Positions 32,945-42,712 of a stretch of DNA of 64,000 bases are shown here, in pieces (position 1 is the first letter of the stretch; each line of letters starts with the position of its first letter). The position numbers were made by a program, and so were the translations under genes. Under the pieces are notes generated by a model that was not told the DNA's origin, ran no database searches, and saw only the letters and a list, made by a program, of their open reading frames with translations. The DNA comes from Trichopria drosophilae (taxonomy: Eukaryota > Arthropoda > Insecta > Hymenoptera > Diapriidae), in contig CM059582.1 of assembly GCA_030407085.1 (NCBI GenBank), positions 90,074,501 through 90,138,500 of the forward strand. Direction: 5' to 3'.

Positions 32945-35390
32945 ATGATAATTTCAGTGCAAGATATAGCCGATGCTATTTGGTCAATGAATCCAAATAT
33001 GGACTTTTCGACTACTATCGATAGTCTCTCAGGTAGTAGACGGAAGAGTGACTTGTGCCTGAAGGTAACAACCCGAATTTTGATGACGCATCATATTTCA
33101 AATATTCGCTCTATTGATAAGCATGTCCCCAAGGCTCATGTGATATTTAAAAGGAATTTGAGCTCAATCCGGAATATTCTTATGAAGAGAAATAAACCAC
33201 GAGTTAAAGATTGCATTACCAACACTGAAGACAGTTTAGAAATCAGTCATGAAAAAAATATTAAGGCAATAAACGACACATGTCATGTCGAAAATAAAGA
33301 AATTGGCTGCGCGGATGAATTTCAATCGTCTACGTCGGATGAAAGTTTTGAAATTGCCCGAGGTTCAGAGTACACCGAAATGGAGTGGACAAATTTTTCT
33401 GATTGTAACAAGACAATAGAATCCACTAACACGGTTCTGAATGCAAATGTAGCAAATGATGCTAAACTTGATATACTAAAGGAAACCTTACTTGGTTCTT
33501 TCAAAATCCCAGATTCGTTTTTTGTCAAATTTTTCACTGACGGACAGACCTCCTTTGGTAAAGGATGGACCCATGATTTTAATACCCTTTTTAAACAAAT
33601 TGGAGATACGTGCGTTCTGAAATTTAAATATCGTCGAATTCAGTACGGAAAAATAAAAAGGAAATTTATACCATTTAAAGCCGTTGCCGAATGCAATATG
33701 ACAGGATGTTGCAGTTACATATTTAAAGCAAATGAAGTATTAACTGTTGATAATAGTCCTGACATATTCATATATCGAATTGGTAAATACAACCACAGCT
33801 GTGGAGAAATTCACAGACGGTTTTTTTCGAACAGTAGACGCGACGAATATGGTGACAAACTATACGGGAAGTTTCCGTGTATTTTGGCAGGTGAATTGAT
33901 GGCCGAGGTTCCGGACAGAATTTTGAAAGCTGGAAATCGAAATGACGCGCCCTCTGCTATGATTTTGAATAAAATTAAAAGCGAACAAAGGCAGAAATTT
34001 GATTTAGATAAAGATTTTCATATGTTTCTTACAAAACTTAAACATGAATGTGATGCCAGCTTAGAATTTGACGGGACTATTGTTAAGGGTTTCCTACAAG
34101 GATACAGTGTATATCCTGCATTCACGATGACTTTATTCATGGAAAAACAAGTCAGATTGGTACTTAAAGAGATGAATATTAAAAAGTTTGTGGGCTTAAA
34201 TTTGGATGCTATAGGGCGAGTTTTTCAGCAGCCACCAGATTCCAGTAAAAGAACTTTTTACTACTGCTTGGTATTACCTGGGGATGAAAGTGGGCCTCCA
34301 GTAGCTGTATTAGAATTTATCACCTGCGGGCACGATGTCTGTAATATATGTAAATGTTTAGAATTATTTGTAATAGCTCTGAAAGATGCAACTACAAGAC
34401 GACCACTAGTATCAATGATCGAAACTGATTTTTCTAAGGCATTAATTCAAGCTGCTTGTAAAGCGTTCAATAATATGGACATTTCCATGTATTTAGGCAT
34501 CGTGTGGAAAGAATTGACAAAGCAAAACAATGCTGAACTGGACTCGCTGACAATAATTCATATTTGTTCCAGCCATTTAATCAAGGCGGCTATTAAGCGA
34601 ATAAAAGGCTTCACAAATAACAATTCGCTTCGTTCAATACTAAGAACAGCCATTGCCGTATTAATCCGTAAGGCGGATTTAAATGAAGCTATGGAAGCTT
34701 TTAAAATGATGTCTAAAGTTTTTGGAATGAAATATAAATATAAAGGATATGACCGCGATGTAAACAAACATTTGCGATGTACATTTTATGGATTTCATTC
34801 CCGCAGATGATGCAGTTGAAAACGAAAATTATGAAGATGCTGAAGATTATGAATTATTCAAAGAAAAAACGTTTAGAGCTCAATCTCCATTTTATTCTTT
34901 GTTTCTGAAAGAGTACAATAACATCAAAGATGACCATCAGAAATTATCTGAAACAGCCGAAAATGAAATGTATGTGCCACAATTTTTAAAATACGTGACT
35001 GATGAATTGGCGCCATACTTTCCACTGTGGTCAGGTATTGTTATAAAAAAATTCGGAATTCGTAGAAATTCCAAAGCCACTGTGGAAAGTTGGAACAAAA
35101 TTGTAAAAACATTTGTATTTGATGGCAAAATGCGGCAGCTTATCCCAAGAGCCATACCAATTATGGCTAACAATGTAACGAACAGGCTGAAAATGCGTGA
35201 ATTCGGCACGCTAACAACCAGACAGCAAAAAACTAGAGACATTAAGAAAATTGAGACTAGCAATGAATGTTTTACTCGGGAAACGACAAAAAGGCAAAAA
35301 CAAGTAAAACTTACTTTTACTGTAAATGAAACTAACGTAACTGCAAAAAATAAAAAAAATAAAAAAAGAACAATCATATATGGGGACTGA
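32945..35390 (+). pseudogene. MULE-type transposase, one frameshift
   Basis: The transposase expected to cut at the terminal repeats. The ATG at 32945 has a good context (ACCAAAATGA). Residues about 220-290 form a zinc-binding fold with AECNMTGCCSY and YNHSCG, similar to the WRKY-GCM1/FLYWCH fingers of MULE proteins. The catalytic region has VGLNLDAIGRV (first Asp, about residue 417), SMIETDFSKALIQAA (second Asp, about 493) and HICSSHLIKA (about 540). The first frame stops at 34810. The protein continues in another frame from about 34788 (DFIPADDAVENENYED) to 35390, including LAPYFPLWSGIV and SKATVESWNKIV, whose Glu could complete the triad. Only one shift over 2.4 kb suggests recent inactivation, or a sequencing error. 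Confidence 0.72.
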
Positions 35391-36431
35391 CATCGATCTA
35401 TCGACGGAAACATGGGACCGCCGAGCGAATTATCAACCAGTCAATGTTGGTTTCTCAAACTTTAAACGCTCCGTACAAGAACAGGAAGTAGCGAAACGGG
35501 AATCACAGACAGATGTAGAGCAACTGAAAGAATCCGCTGAACAATCAGTTGTAAGTAATGCCAAAGTTTTTGTAGGCTTAAGTGCTGTAGAGTGGAGTAC
35601 CATATTGAACTATCCAGATAACATGATGACAGAAACCTTTTACATTTCAGAAATCCTTATGGACCAATATTGTTTAGCCACTTTACTGCCACATCAAGAA
35701 CTGGATGACAATATTGTGAACGGGTTTCTGAAAGTGATGAAATTCAAATATGCCAATGAAGATGCGTGTTAGTGTTTGATGCACACTTTTTCACTTCGCT
35801 ATTGGATGTTTCTCCGCGATATGGGTTCATGACATGGGCACATACGAAAGAAGCATGGAAATATAATATCTGGCTTCTGCCAAAATGTGAAAACTATCAT
35901 TGGACGTTTATCGTGGTGGTGATTCCGAAAAACATAATTATTTATTATGACTCTTTACATGGCTTACCACACTCCTTACATGGCTTACCACAAAAAAAAA
36001 GTCACCAGTAGATTATGCGGTTTATAGAGGATCTACATAAAAGGCGGGGATTGCTCCACATACACTGGAAAGACTGGACCTTGTATTGTCCCACAGATAT
36101 ACCAACACAAATTACTGGCAATGGTATCGGAGTTAATTGCTGGGTACATTTGTGCGTATGGAGCTACATCATACGCGCTAGCAAAATAGTCCTCTTCAAT
36201 GAAATAGACATAGAGAACATCAGAAAATGGATAAGTCACGAAATAATATCGATGAAAAATATGGAGATTCCTGCACCAGACATAGAACAAACTTCACCTA
36301 AATGCAAACAAAAAGCCAACCCCATTAAAAAGGAATGTACAGATAGCGCACTGATGAGAGTTTCCCGAAATTCTCCAGAAAATTCAGCAACAACTGCGGA
36401 ATACTCGGCATTTTTAAAATACATATTTTAA
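35380..36431 (+). pseudogene. Ulp1/C48-like cysteine protease of the MULE
   Basis: A SUMO-protease-like fold encoded directly after the transposase, overlapping it by 11 bp. From 35380: DELDDNIV-type substrate loop (QELDDNIVNGFLKVM), a shift near 35766, then FDAHFFTSLL, LLPKCENYHWTFIVVV with the catalytic His, and IIIYYDSLHG with the Asp. After an in-frame TAG (36009) come TLYCPTDIPTQ and GNGIGVNCWVHLC with the catalytic Cys. The usual Gln six residues before Cys is Asn here, and the Gly after Cys is Trp. A 19-21-bp tandem duplication (TTACATGGCTTACCAC twice, 35955-35990) and an A10 run lie at the break. Ulp1 domains travel with MULE transposases in plants; its role is unknown. Confidence 0.7.
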
Positions 36432-37355
36432 CTCCGGAACATCCAAAACATATAAGATTGACACACAGACTTCGACATACTGTTATTTATATACAGTATG
36501 ATTTTTCAGACTCATACACACTTTCACACAGTGACTCGGTGAGTGAACACACGCAAATATTTTGCTCTGTAAATTTCTGCCAATTTCTCACGCATTTATC
36601 TTCTTTGGAAAGGGAACTCTTTACAGAAGGTGCACTAGACGTGGACCAAAACATTGCTCAACTCTATTTTGCGCATCTCCGTGTATTTGGTCCTTAGTGT
36701 AACTTTCTGAGATTTGATAAATAATTTTTCACCATATACCAGCAAACGGCAGTTACCGGCGGGATAGTTGACTGCGCAGGGTCGACACACATGAACAGAA
36801 CCTCTACAATCAAATCACCTGTCAACTGAAACCAACGTCTAGCATCGCACGTCGGTCCTTTCGAAATTTCACCGAAGGTATGTCCGCCAAATAGTGAACT
36901 GGGATTCGCGACTAGAATGCCAGTGAAACAAAATGCTGATATTAGGCTAATAAATTCACTGGCTTGCAGTGTGAAAAGTGTTCGGCAAAAAGAAAATGAA
37001 AAATTGAAATCATAAGCCCAATATATTATATTTCTCGAATGCTATTAATTAATGTGCTTCTTTGTCTGTTTTTCGCTGCGGAGTAGTTCTCGCTTGCACA
37101 TGTACTCTCTTTGTCTTGTGTTGACATTATGCGTGGTTCCTTCTCACCGGGTATTTTCACGCAGATCGGAACTTTTGTTGGCATAGTAGCTAGATAGAGA
37201 CAGTTGTTTATTCCAGAGTGAGAAACTTATAACTTGCCCTATTTCTTATCGTATACACATATAAGTATCATTGGACTGTTGCTGCAAATTTGAGAAAAAG
37301 ATATCGTTTCTTACGGACGGGTGATTTCTTTTTACGGATACAAAATATTTGGAAT
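36432..37355 (+). other. MULE 3' region and 5' leader of nested LINE
   Basis: A 79-codon plus frame (36458-36697) may be a MULE C-terminal piece but has no recognisable motif. The nested LINE must start somewhere between about 36700 and 37290. Its exact 5' end is not visible, because no target duplication was found. Sequence around 36740-36960 is GC-richer and resembles a LINE 5' UTR. Confidence 0.4.
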
Positions 37356-38372
37356 ATGGCCTCTAAGTCTAGATGCTGTAATGGATGTCAGAAGGAAATC
37401 AAGTCAACATCTGTCTCGTGTGATAAATGTAAACTGCCTTACCACCCAAAATGTACGAAATTTACGAAGGTACTGGGCAAAGATAACAAATTAATCTCTG
37501 TGTGTAGTATTTGCCTGGAAAAGGCAAATCCTGACTCACCGTTAATACCTCGTTCACGTTTATCGTCAACCTCGTCCAACTCATCTTCTACACAAAACAC
37601 ATTACCAGCACAAGATGACAAACCACAAACTGAATTTGGCATCCTTTTTGAGGCTATACAAAATCTCAACAACAATTTCAAAGAATTGACAGAAAAGCAG
37701 GAAGCCCATAACCAATCAATAACGCAACAGTTTACTCAACTTTCATGTGACATTCAAAGTAGCCTTTATGATCTTAAGGACGGTCATAATTCTCTAGTTG
37801 AACGTTGCACCTTTCTTGAAAATGAAAATACAGCACTTAAGAATGATGTAAATACTCTCAGTGCCAAGCTCAGGAAAATTGAATTTCGTCAGGAGCAGAA
37901 CACCTTGCTTCTCTCGGGAGTTTCTGAATCGGAAGGTGAAAAACTGGGTGAAGACGTCGCAAAAATTGCTGCATTTCTTGAAGTTGAATTTTCTCCCGAC
38001 GATCTTATTGACTCCACTCGCATTCGCTCTACATTACAAAATGATACAACGAAACCCAGGACTATTCGACTCGTGTTTGAAAGACTTTCCCAGCGCAACA
38101 CGTTCTTTCAAATGTTTCGCCAGAAAAGGAAAATCTTGTCCATATCAATATTTCCAGATAAAGAGGAACATATTCTCTACCTCAATGAATGGTTACCTTC
38201 TGATACATACGCTCTGCTCAAACAAGTACGGTCGAAGGCAAGAGAGATTGGATTTAAATATGTTTGGCACAAAAATGGCGATATATTCGTAAAACGCGAT
38301 GACAGCCCGGCCTCGAAACCAACCCGAATATCAAATATTAGCGATCTACTCCATATTCCTGAGTCGTCCTGA
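37356..38372 (+). CDS. LINE ORF1 protein with PHD finger and coiled coil
   Basis: A 338-residue protein that should bind LINE RNA. I chose the ATG at 37356 because it has A at -3 and G at +4 and directly precedes the finger; the frame is open further upstream without an ATG. Residues 8-53 form a C4HC3 PHD-type finger: C8/C11, C22/C25, H30/C33, C50/C53. A Ser/Thr-rich linker is followed by a coiled coil (about 100-190). Next is an RRM-like part with NTLLLSGVSESEG (about 190-200) and TRIRSTLQND, then a C-terminal domain with LNEWLPSDTYALLKQVRSKA and YVWHKNGDIFVKRDD. It ends PESS-UGA, and the same frame runs on into ORF2. Confidence 0.88.
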   Translation: MASKSRCCNGCQKEIKSTSVSCDKCKLPYHPKCTKFTKVLGKDNKLISVCSICLEKANPDSPLIPRSRLSSTSSNSSSTQNTLPAQDDKPQTEFGILFEAIQNLNNNFKELTEKQEAHNQSITQQFTQLSCDIQSSLYDLKDGHNSLVERCTFLENENTALKNDVNTLSAKLRKIEFRQEQNTLLLSGVSESEGEKLGEDVAKIAAFLEVEFSPDDLIDSTRIRSTLQNDTTKPRTIRLVFERLSQRNTFFQMFRQKRKILSISIFPDKEEHILYLNEWLPSDTYALLKQVRSKAREIGFKYVWHKNGDIFVKRDDSPASKPTRISNISDLLHIPESS

Positions 38373-38375
38373 CTA
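38370..38375 (+). promoter_or_regulatory. UGA-CUA, probable readthrough stop between ORF1 and ORF2
   Basis: The ORF1 stop is UGA followed by CUA, the strongest known context for programmed readthrough (as in alphaviruses and several animal mRNAs). I checked codon by codon that the frame after it is open for 69 codons to the first ATG (38580) and then to 41342. A small CAGA/TCTG hairpin lies at 38404-38414; no large stem was found by eye. Confidence 0.6.
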
Positions 38376-41342
38376 TCCACACATCCAAAACTAAATAATC
38401 TTCCAGAAAATCTGCGAACTCCAGCAACGCTCAACACTAGGACTTTATCATTATCATCAAGATTTACTACTGCTTCTTCAAACTCAGTTGCTCCAAAACA
38501 CAATTCATCTACCAGTTACGATAAAAACAATTTTGCAATCTGCCATATAAATGTACAATCGTTATCAGCCAGAAATAAAATGAACGAACTTCGCACATAT
38601 TTTGATAATCACTTTTATCACATTATTATTTTTACGGAAACGTGGTTTCATAATCAAATAGATGACTCTTTCTTTCAAATTAAAAATTATAGACTTATCC
38701 GGCATGACAGAGGTCAGGGTAGAGGAGGAGGTATTGCTATTTACGTGGTTGCTAACCTCGCATCCAAAATAGTAGCGGTTTTAGACAACCTAAATTCATC
38801 TGCGGAATATATTTTTTGTGAAATTGTTTGCTTGGGTTCACCCCCAATTCTACTTGGCGCCATCTACAGGACACCTCATAAATCGCTTAAGCTACAATTT
38901 GAAGAAGTTTTTCAGCAATTAAATACCAATTACTCGAAGATCATTTTAATGGGTGACTTTAACATTGACCTGTCTAAGAATTATCCTGATAGTATCTATC
39001 TTAAACAGTTTGCAAAGGAAAACTGTCTTGAGATTGTCCCTTTTTCACCTACATTCCATTCCAGTAGTGCAGACTCCTGGATTGATCATTGCCTGGTCGA
39101 CAGTCTCGATAATGTGGTATCATACAATCAGTGTAACCTTCAGTTTATTTATGGTCATGAGCTCATTTCGATCGTATTTAGGTTCAAGTGTTCTCCCCAA
39201 CCAGTACGGTCCATCACTTGTCGTGACTTCCGCAAGTTTACGATACCTGATCTTCTTACCAACATCGAGTCCTATGACTGGAGCTTGTTCAGATTGCGGA
39301 TCCCGTATAACTCTAATATTGACGAACTATGTACTACTCTATGTAATCGGTTACTAACAGTATTTGATGAACTTGCGCCTATCATTACCTTCACTCCCAG
39401 ACATAAATTTGCTCCATGGATTACCCAAGAATTACGTGATATGAAATGTGAACGAAGGTTGGTATTGCGCGAATATAGACGAAACCCAGATTATTTACTC
39501 AAACAGCGACTTACTGAGCTTAATAAACGAAACAAGTTAGCCTGGAAAGAGGCCAGAGAGAGCTACTATCGAAGTCGCTTCTTGTTGTCTTCTGATACAA
39601 AATACACATGGAGAGAGTTGCGCTCTCTTGGAATTATTAAACCTAAAGCAGCTCTTGTTCCACTCACATGTTCAGTAAATGAACTAAACAACTTCTTTTG
39701 TTCACTTAGTCCATCTGACACTATTAATCTAGTAGATGCTCTGGGTGGGGTTCTTCACCGCGACTTTGATACGGACAGATTTTTCTTCTCAAACATAACC
39801 ATCGAGCATCTTGCTGCATGTATTACCCGCTGTAAATCTGAATGCACCGGAGTCGACAATATTCCGATAAGTTTTTACATCAAATCTTTTCCTGTGTTAG
39901 CACCATACATCATCGAGATTTTTAATCATTTGCTCCATACAGCCTCCTTCCCATCGTTATGGAAGAAGTCTCTAATGATCCCTATCCACAAGTCCAAAAA
40001 CCCTTCTCATCCCTCGGAATATCGCCTCATTGCTAAACTTTGTTCGCTGTCCAAAGTTTTGGAAAGAATCGTCTACAACCAGTTGACTGAATATCTGAAT
40101 AATCGTGATTGGTTCGTCTCTTTTCAGTCGGGATTCAGGAAGGGCTATAGCACTCAGACTGCGTTACTTATGGTATCTGATTTTTGTCGCCTCGCAATAA
40201 ATGATCGTATGCTAGTTATACTAGTACTGTTTGACTTCAGTAAAGCGTTTGATATGGTCGATCATGTACTGCTTCTTCATAAGCTGAAGCTAGCAAACCT
40301 CTCCAACTCAGCTCTCACGTGGTTTACTTCCTACCTTTCTAACCGATCACAAGCAGTACTAGGCAATAACGAAAACTCCACCTCATCGTGGCTTCCCACC
40401 ACAGCCGGAGTTCCCCAGGGATCGGTTCTTGGACCACTTCTTTTTTCTATTTTCATTAACGATCTACCTGGGGTACTGCTCCACTCGGAATACATGATCT
40501 ACGCTGATGACACGCAGATCTTTTTACGTTGTCATCCGGACCAAATTTCAACTGCTATCAAACATATAACAACTGATGCAGAGCGTTTCTGTGATTGGGC
40601 AACTAAGAATAAGTTAACTATCAATATACAAAAGACCAAAGCCCTCATTATTGGTAGCCCTTATTACATCAACTCCATTGATTTCGATTTCCTCACTCCA
40701 ATCTCTCCGCATAACCACAACATACCGTGGGTTAAATCTGCTCGAAATTTGGGTCTAGTTTTCGATAATACGCTGTCATGGAAGGAAAATGTGGTTGTCA
40801 TGTCAAAACGAGTATATTCTTGCCTCCGCCAACTTCGCGCACACCGTAACTCTCTCCCGATTGATGTCAGAACTCAGCTTGTCTCATCTCTAATTGTTCC
40901 CTATTTCGACTACTGTTGTGCAGTTTATAACGATCTTGATCAAGTTCTTAAAACCAAAATCGAACATATGCTCAATTCAGGCATCCGTTTTATTTTTAGT
41001 CTGCGAAGGTGTGACCATATCACGCCGTACCTTGAGCGACTAAAATGGTTGACAATGACCTCTAGACGTTTATATTTTATCGGGTTAATCACATACACGC
41101 TTATAAATTCTCATGTTCCGAAATATTTGTACGAACTGCGTCCAGGCACAAAAGAGCTCCGCGTACCATTACATCGGTCTGAATCTTATTCCAAGTCTTT
41201 TCTGGTTGTTTCAACACGTGTTTGGAACACAATACCCATTCGTGATAGCCGTTCAATCACCACATTTAAAACGAGACTTTTCATCTTTTTACGTGATAGG
41301 GAATCTTCTGGAGCTGTGCCTGGTTTTCTGTTAACTTCTTAA
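38373..41342 (+). CDS. LINE ORF2 protein: AP endonuclease and reverse transcriptase
   Basis: A 989-codon frame, intact, that nicks target DNA and copies LINE RNA. From the ORF1 UGA: a 50-residue linker, then FAICHINVQSL (first endonuclease motif, Asn), FTETWFHNQ (Glu), AIYRTPHKS, IILMGDFNID, SWIDHCLVD and YGHELISI (last His). RT follows with KKSLMIPIHKSKNPS, GFRKGYSTQTALL, VLFDFSKAFDMVDHV (about residue 620), GVPQGSVLGPLLFSIFINDL and the catalytic YADDTQIF (about 710). The C-terminal domain resembles that of the 17-kb copy. The first ATG (38580) is after the Asn motif, so starting there would lose a catalytic residue; translation through the UGA is the simpler reading. No RNase H domain is seen. 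Confidence 0.9.
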   Translation, partial: LSTHPKLNNLPENLRTPATLNTRTLSLSSRFTTASSNSVAPKHNSSTSYDKNNFAICHINVQSLSARNKMNELRTYFDNHFYHIIIFTETWFHNQIDDSFFQIKNYRLIRHDRGQGRGGGIAIYVVANLASKIVAVLDNLNSSAEYIFCEIVCLGSPPILLGAIYRTPHKSLKLQFEEVFQQLNTNYSKIILMGDFNIDLSKNYPDSIYLKQFAKENCLEIVPFSPTFHSSSADSWIDHCLVDSLDNVVSYNQCNLQFIYGHELISIVFRFKCSPQPVRSITCRDFRKFTIPDLLTNIESYDWSLFRLRIPYNSNIDELCTTLCNRLLTVFDELAPIITFTPRHKFAPWITQELRDMKCERRLVLREYRRNPDYLLKQRLTELNKRNKLAWKEARESYYRSRFLLSSDTKYTWRELRSLGIIKPKAALVPLTCSVNELNNFFCSLSPSDTINLVDALGGVLHRDFDTDRFFFSNITIEHLAACITRCKSECTGVDNIPISFYIKSFPVLAPYIIEIFNHLLHTASFPSLWKKSLMIPIHKSKNPSHPSEYRLIAKLCSLSKVLERIVYNQLTEYLNNRDWFVSFQSGFRKGYSTQTALLMVSDFCRLAINDRMLVILVLFDFSKAFDMVDHVLLLHKLKLANLSNSALTWFTSYLSNRSQAVLGNNENSTSSWLPTTAGVPQGSVLGPLLFSIFINDLPGVLLHSEYMIYADDTQIFLRCHPDQISTAIKHITTDAERFCDWATKNKLTINIQKTKALIIGSPYYINSIDFDFLTPISPHNHNIPWVKSARNLGLVFDNTLSWKENVVVMSKRVYSCLRQLRAHRNSLPIDVRTQLVSSLIVPYFDYCCAVYNDLDQVLKTKIEHMLNSGIRFIFSLRRCDHITPYLERLKWLTMTSRRLYFIGLITYTLINSHVPKYLYELRPGTKELRVPLHRSESYSKSFLVVSTRVWNTIPIRDSRSITTFKTRLFIFLRDRESSGAVPGFLLTS

Positions 41343-41781
41343 CTTTAAGTATACTTAAGCTAACGTAAATTCATTTGTTTTCGTATTTTAACCTTTGGTA
41401 ATTTACTCTAGCTTGTAAATTGTTAGCTCTGCGCTTAGTTATAAAATTATGTTAAGCTACCTATGTAAAGCTAGAATTAAAACAACATTGCGTATATATA
41501 TGTTACTGTTCCGCGTGCGATATATTTTCTTCGTTCTTCACGAGTAGTCTTTTCTTTATTTTTTCTTTTTACGTTTTTTTTCCACTCTGTTACTGCGCTA
41601 AAACTATGTTATATTCCTGCGTAAACTCTGTACAACGCGCTTAATATTGCTACGCCATAAGTGATTACTAATTGATTGCTCTTTACTATTATAATTATTG
41701 TACTATTACTTTGTATCTCTATTGTTGGCTAGAGAGGCATGTCCTCTATGCCATAATAAACACACAAACAAACAAACAAAC
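41343..41781 (+). other. LINE 3' UTR and (CAAA)n tail
   Basis: A non-coding 3' region ending TATGCCATAATAAACACACAA and a short (CAAA)n tail. The AATAAA-like ATAATAAAC motif is shared with the 17-kb LINE, which ends in (CATA)n instead. Confidence 0.8.
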
Positions 41782-41799
41782 ATACGTACTTACACGTGT

Positions 41800-42704
41800 C
41801 GATGCTCTATAGGCCATTGTTTGAGGATTGTTTAAACAATTCTGTAGACCGTACGCATTATTGTTACTTTTTCACATGGTGGAATCGATTACTAATCTTA
41901 CAGAGAACGTGCAAAAAGAATTACAGATGTGGACCTGTCTCCGTTTTCCCAGCAGCAGACATTGTTTATAGATTATTTAAACAAGTCTACAGGCCGTACG
42001 CATTTTTATTAATTTTTTTCACTTTGTGTAATCGATTTCTAATGTCGTATAGGACGTATAAAAAGAATTCCAGACGTGGACATATCTCCGTTTTCCCAGC
42101 AGCAGATATTGTTTATAGATAATTTAAACAATTCTACAGGCCGTACGCATTTTTGTTAATTTTTTTCACCGCGTGCAATCGGTTTCTAATGTCGTATAGG
42201 ACGTATAAAAAGAATTCCAGACGTGGACATATCTCCGTTTTCCCAGCAGCAGATATTTTTTATAGATTATTTAAACAATTCTACAGGCCGTACGCACTTT
42301 TGTTAATTTTTTTCACTTTGTGTAATCGACTACCAATGTTGTAGGGATCTAGCTAATCAGGTTTTCCTAGCAGCACATCTTGTTTAAAAATTGTTTAAAC
42401 AATTCCCTGGTTTATATGAATTTTTCCTAACTTTTTTATTATTGTTCGATTGCTAGTATTGTATAGATGATATGGTAAAAATTGTGGACCGATAGTTATC
42501 ACCTATCCTCTTATAATTATGATATACTTTGGATCAATGAGAACCACTGCTCCGTGGAATCTGCTGCTGGGAATCTGCTGCTAGCTTCAGCGTCATACGT
42601 GATGGAGGTTATCCGACCTTCTGATCGTAATCAACGACCCTAAAAACCCCACGAGCACCTATGCGCTTCCGGCATTCACGCGTAGATCAAATGTTGACCT
42701 GTGT
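41800..42704 (-). repeat. MULE right TIR with subrepeats
   Basis: This is the complement of the left repeat. Subrepeats are marked by CCCAGCAGCAG at about 41949, 42097, 42245 and 42366. It begins about 20 bp after the tail of the nested LINE, so that LINE inserted close to the inner edge of this repeat. Confidence 0.88.
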
Positions 42705-42712
42705 TATGATAA

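Larger units (their letters stand above)
36740..41781 (+). mobile_element. nearly intact LINE (PHD-finger ORF1, EN/RT ORF2)
   Basis: A non-LTR retrotransposon inserted in the MULE. It has ORF1 (37356-38372), ORF2 (38373-41342), a 440-bp 3' UTR and the tail ATAATAAACACACAAA plus (CAAA)n to 41781. No frameshift or stop occurs except the UGA between the ORFs. The 5' end is approximate. By protein layout it belongs near the CR1/Jockey group; a tree would be needed to place it. It is the only autonomous-looking element in the window. Confidence 0.88.
27207..42704 (+). mobile_element. large Mutator-like element with transposase and Ulp1-like protease
   Basis: The outer ends are inverted repeats: ACACAGGTCAACAT at 27207 and its complement ending at 42704. 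They continue for about 110 bp (GCCGGAAGCGCATAGGTGCT shared at 27239 and 42653). The left repeat is interrupted at about 27317 by another transposon (27306-31240) and resumes at 31237. Together the repeats are about 0.85-0.9 kb each. Between them lie a MULE-type transposase, a cysteine protease and a nested LINE. The flanks offer a near 9-bp duplication, TTATGATTA at 27195 and TTATGATAA at 42704. Without the insertions the element would be about 6.5-7 kb. Confidence 0.82.

Noticed and set aside
38953..39357. 134-codon frame inside LINE ORF2
   Set aside because: A shadow of ORF2 in another frame.
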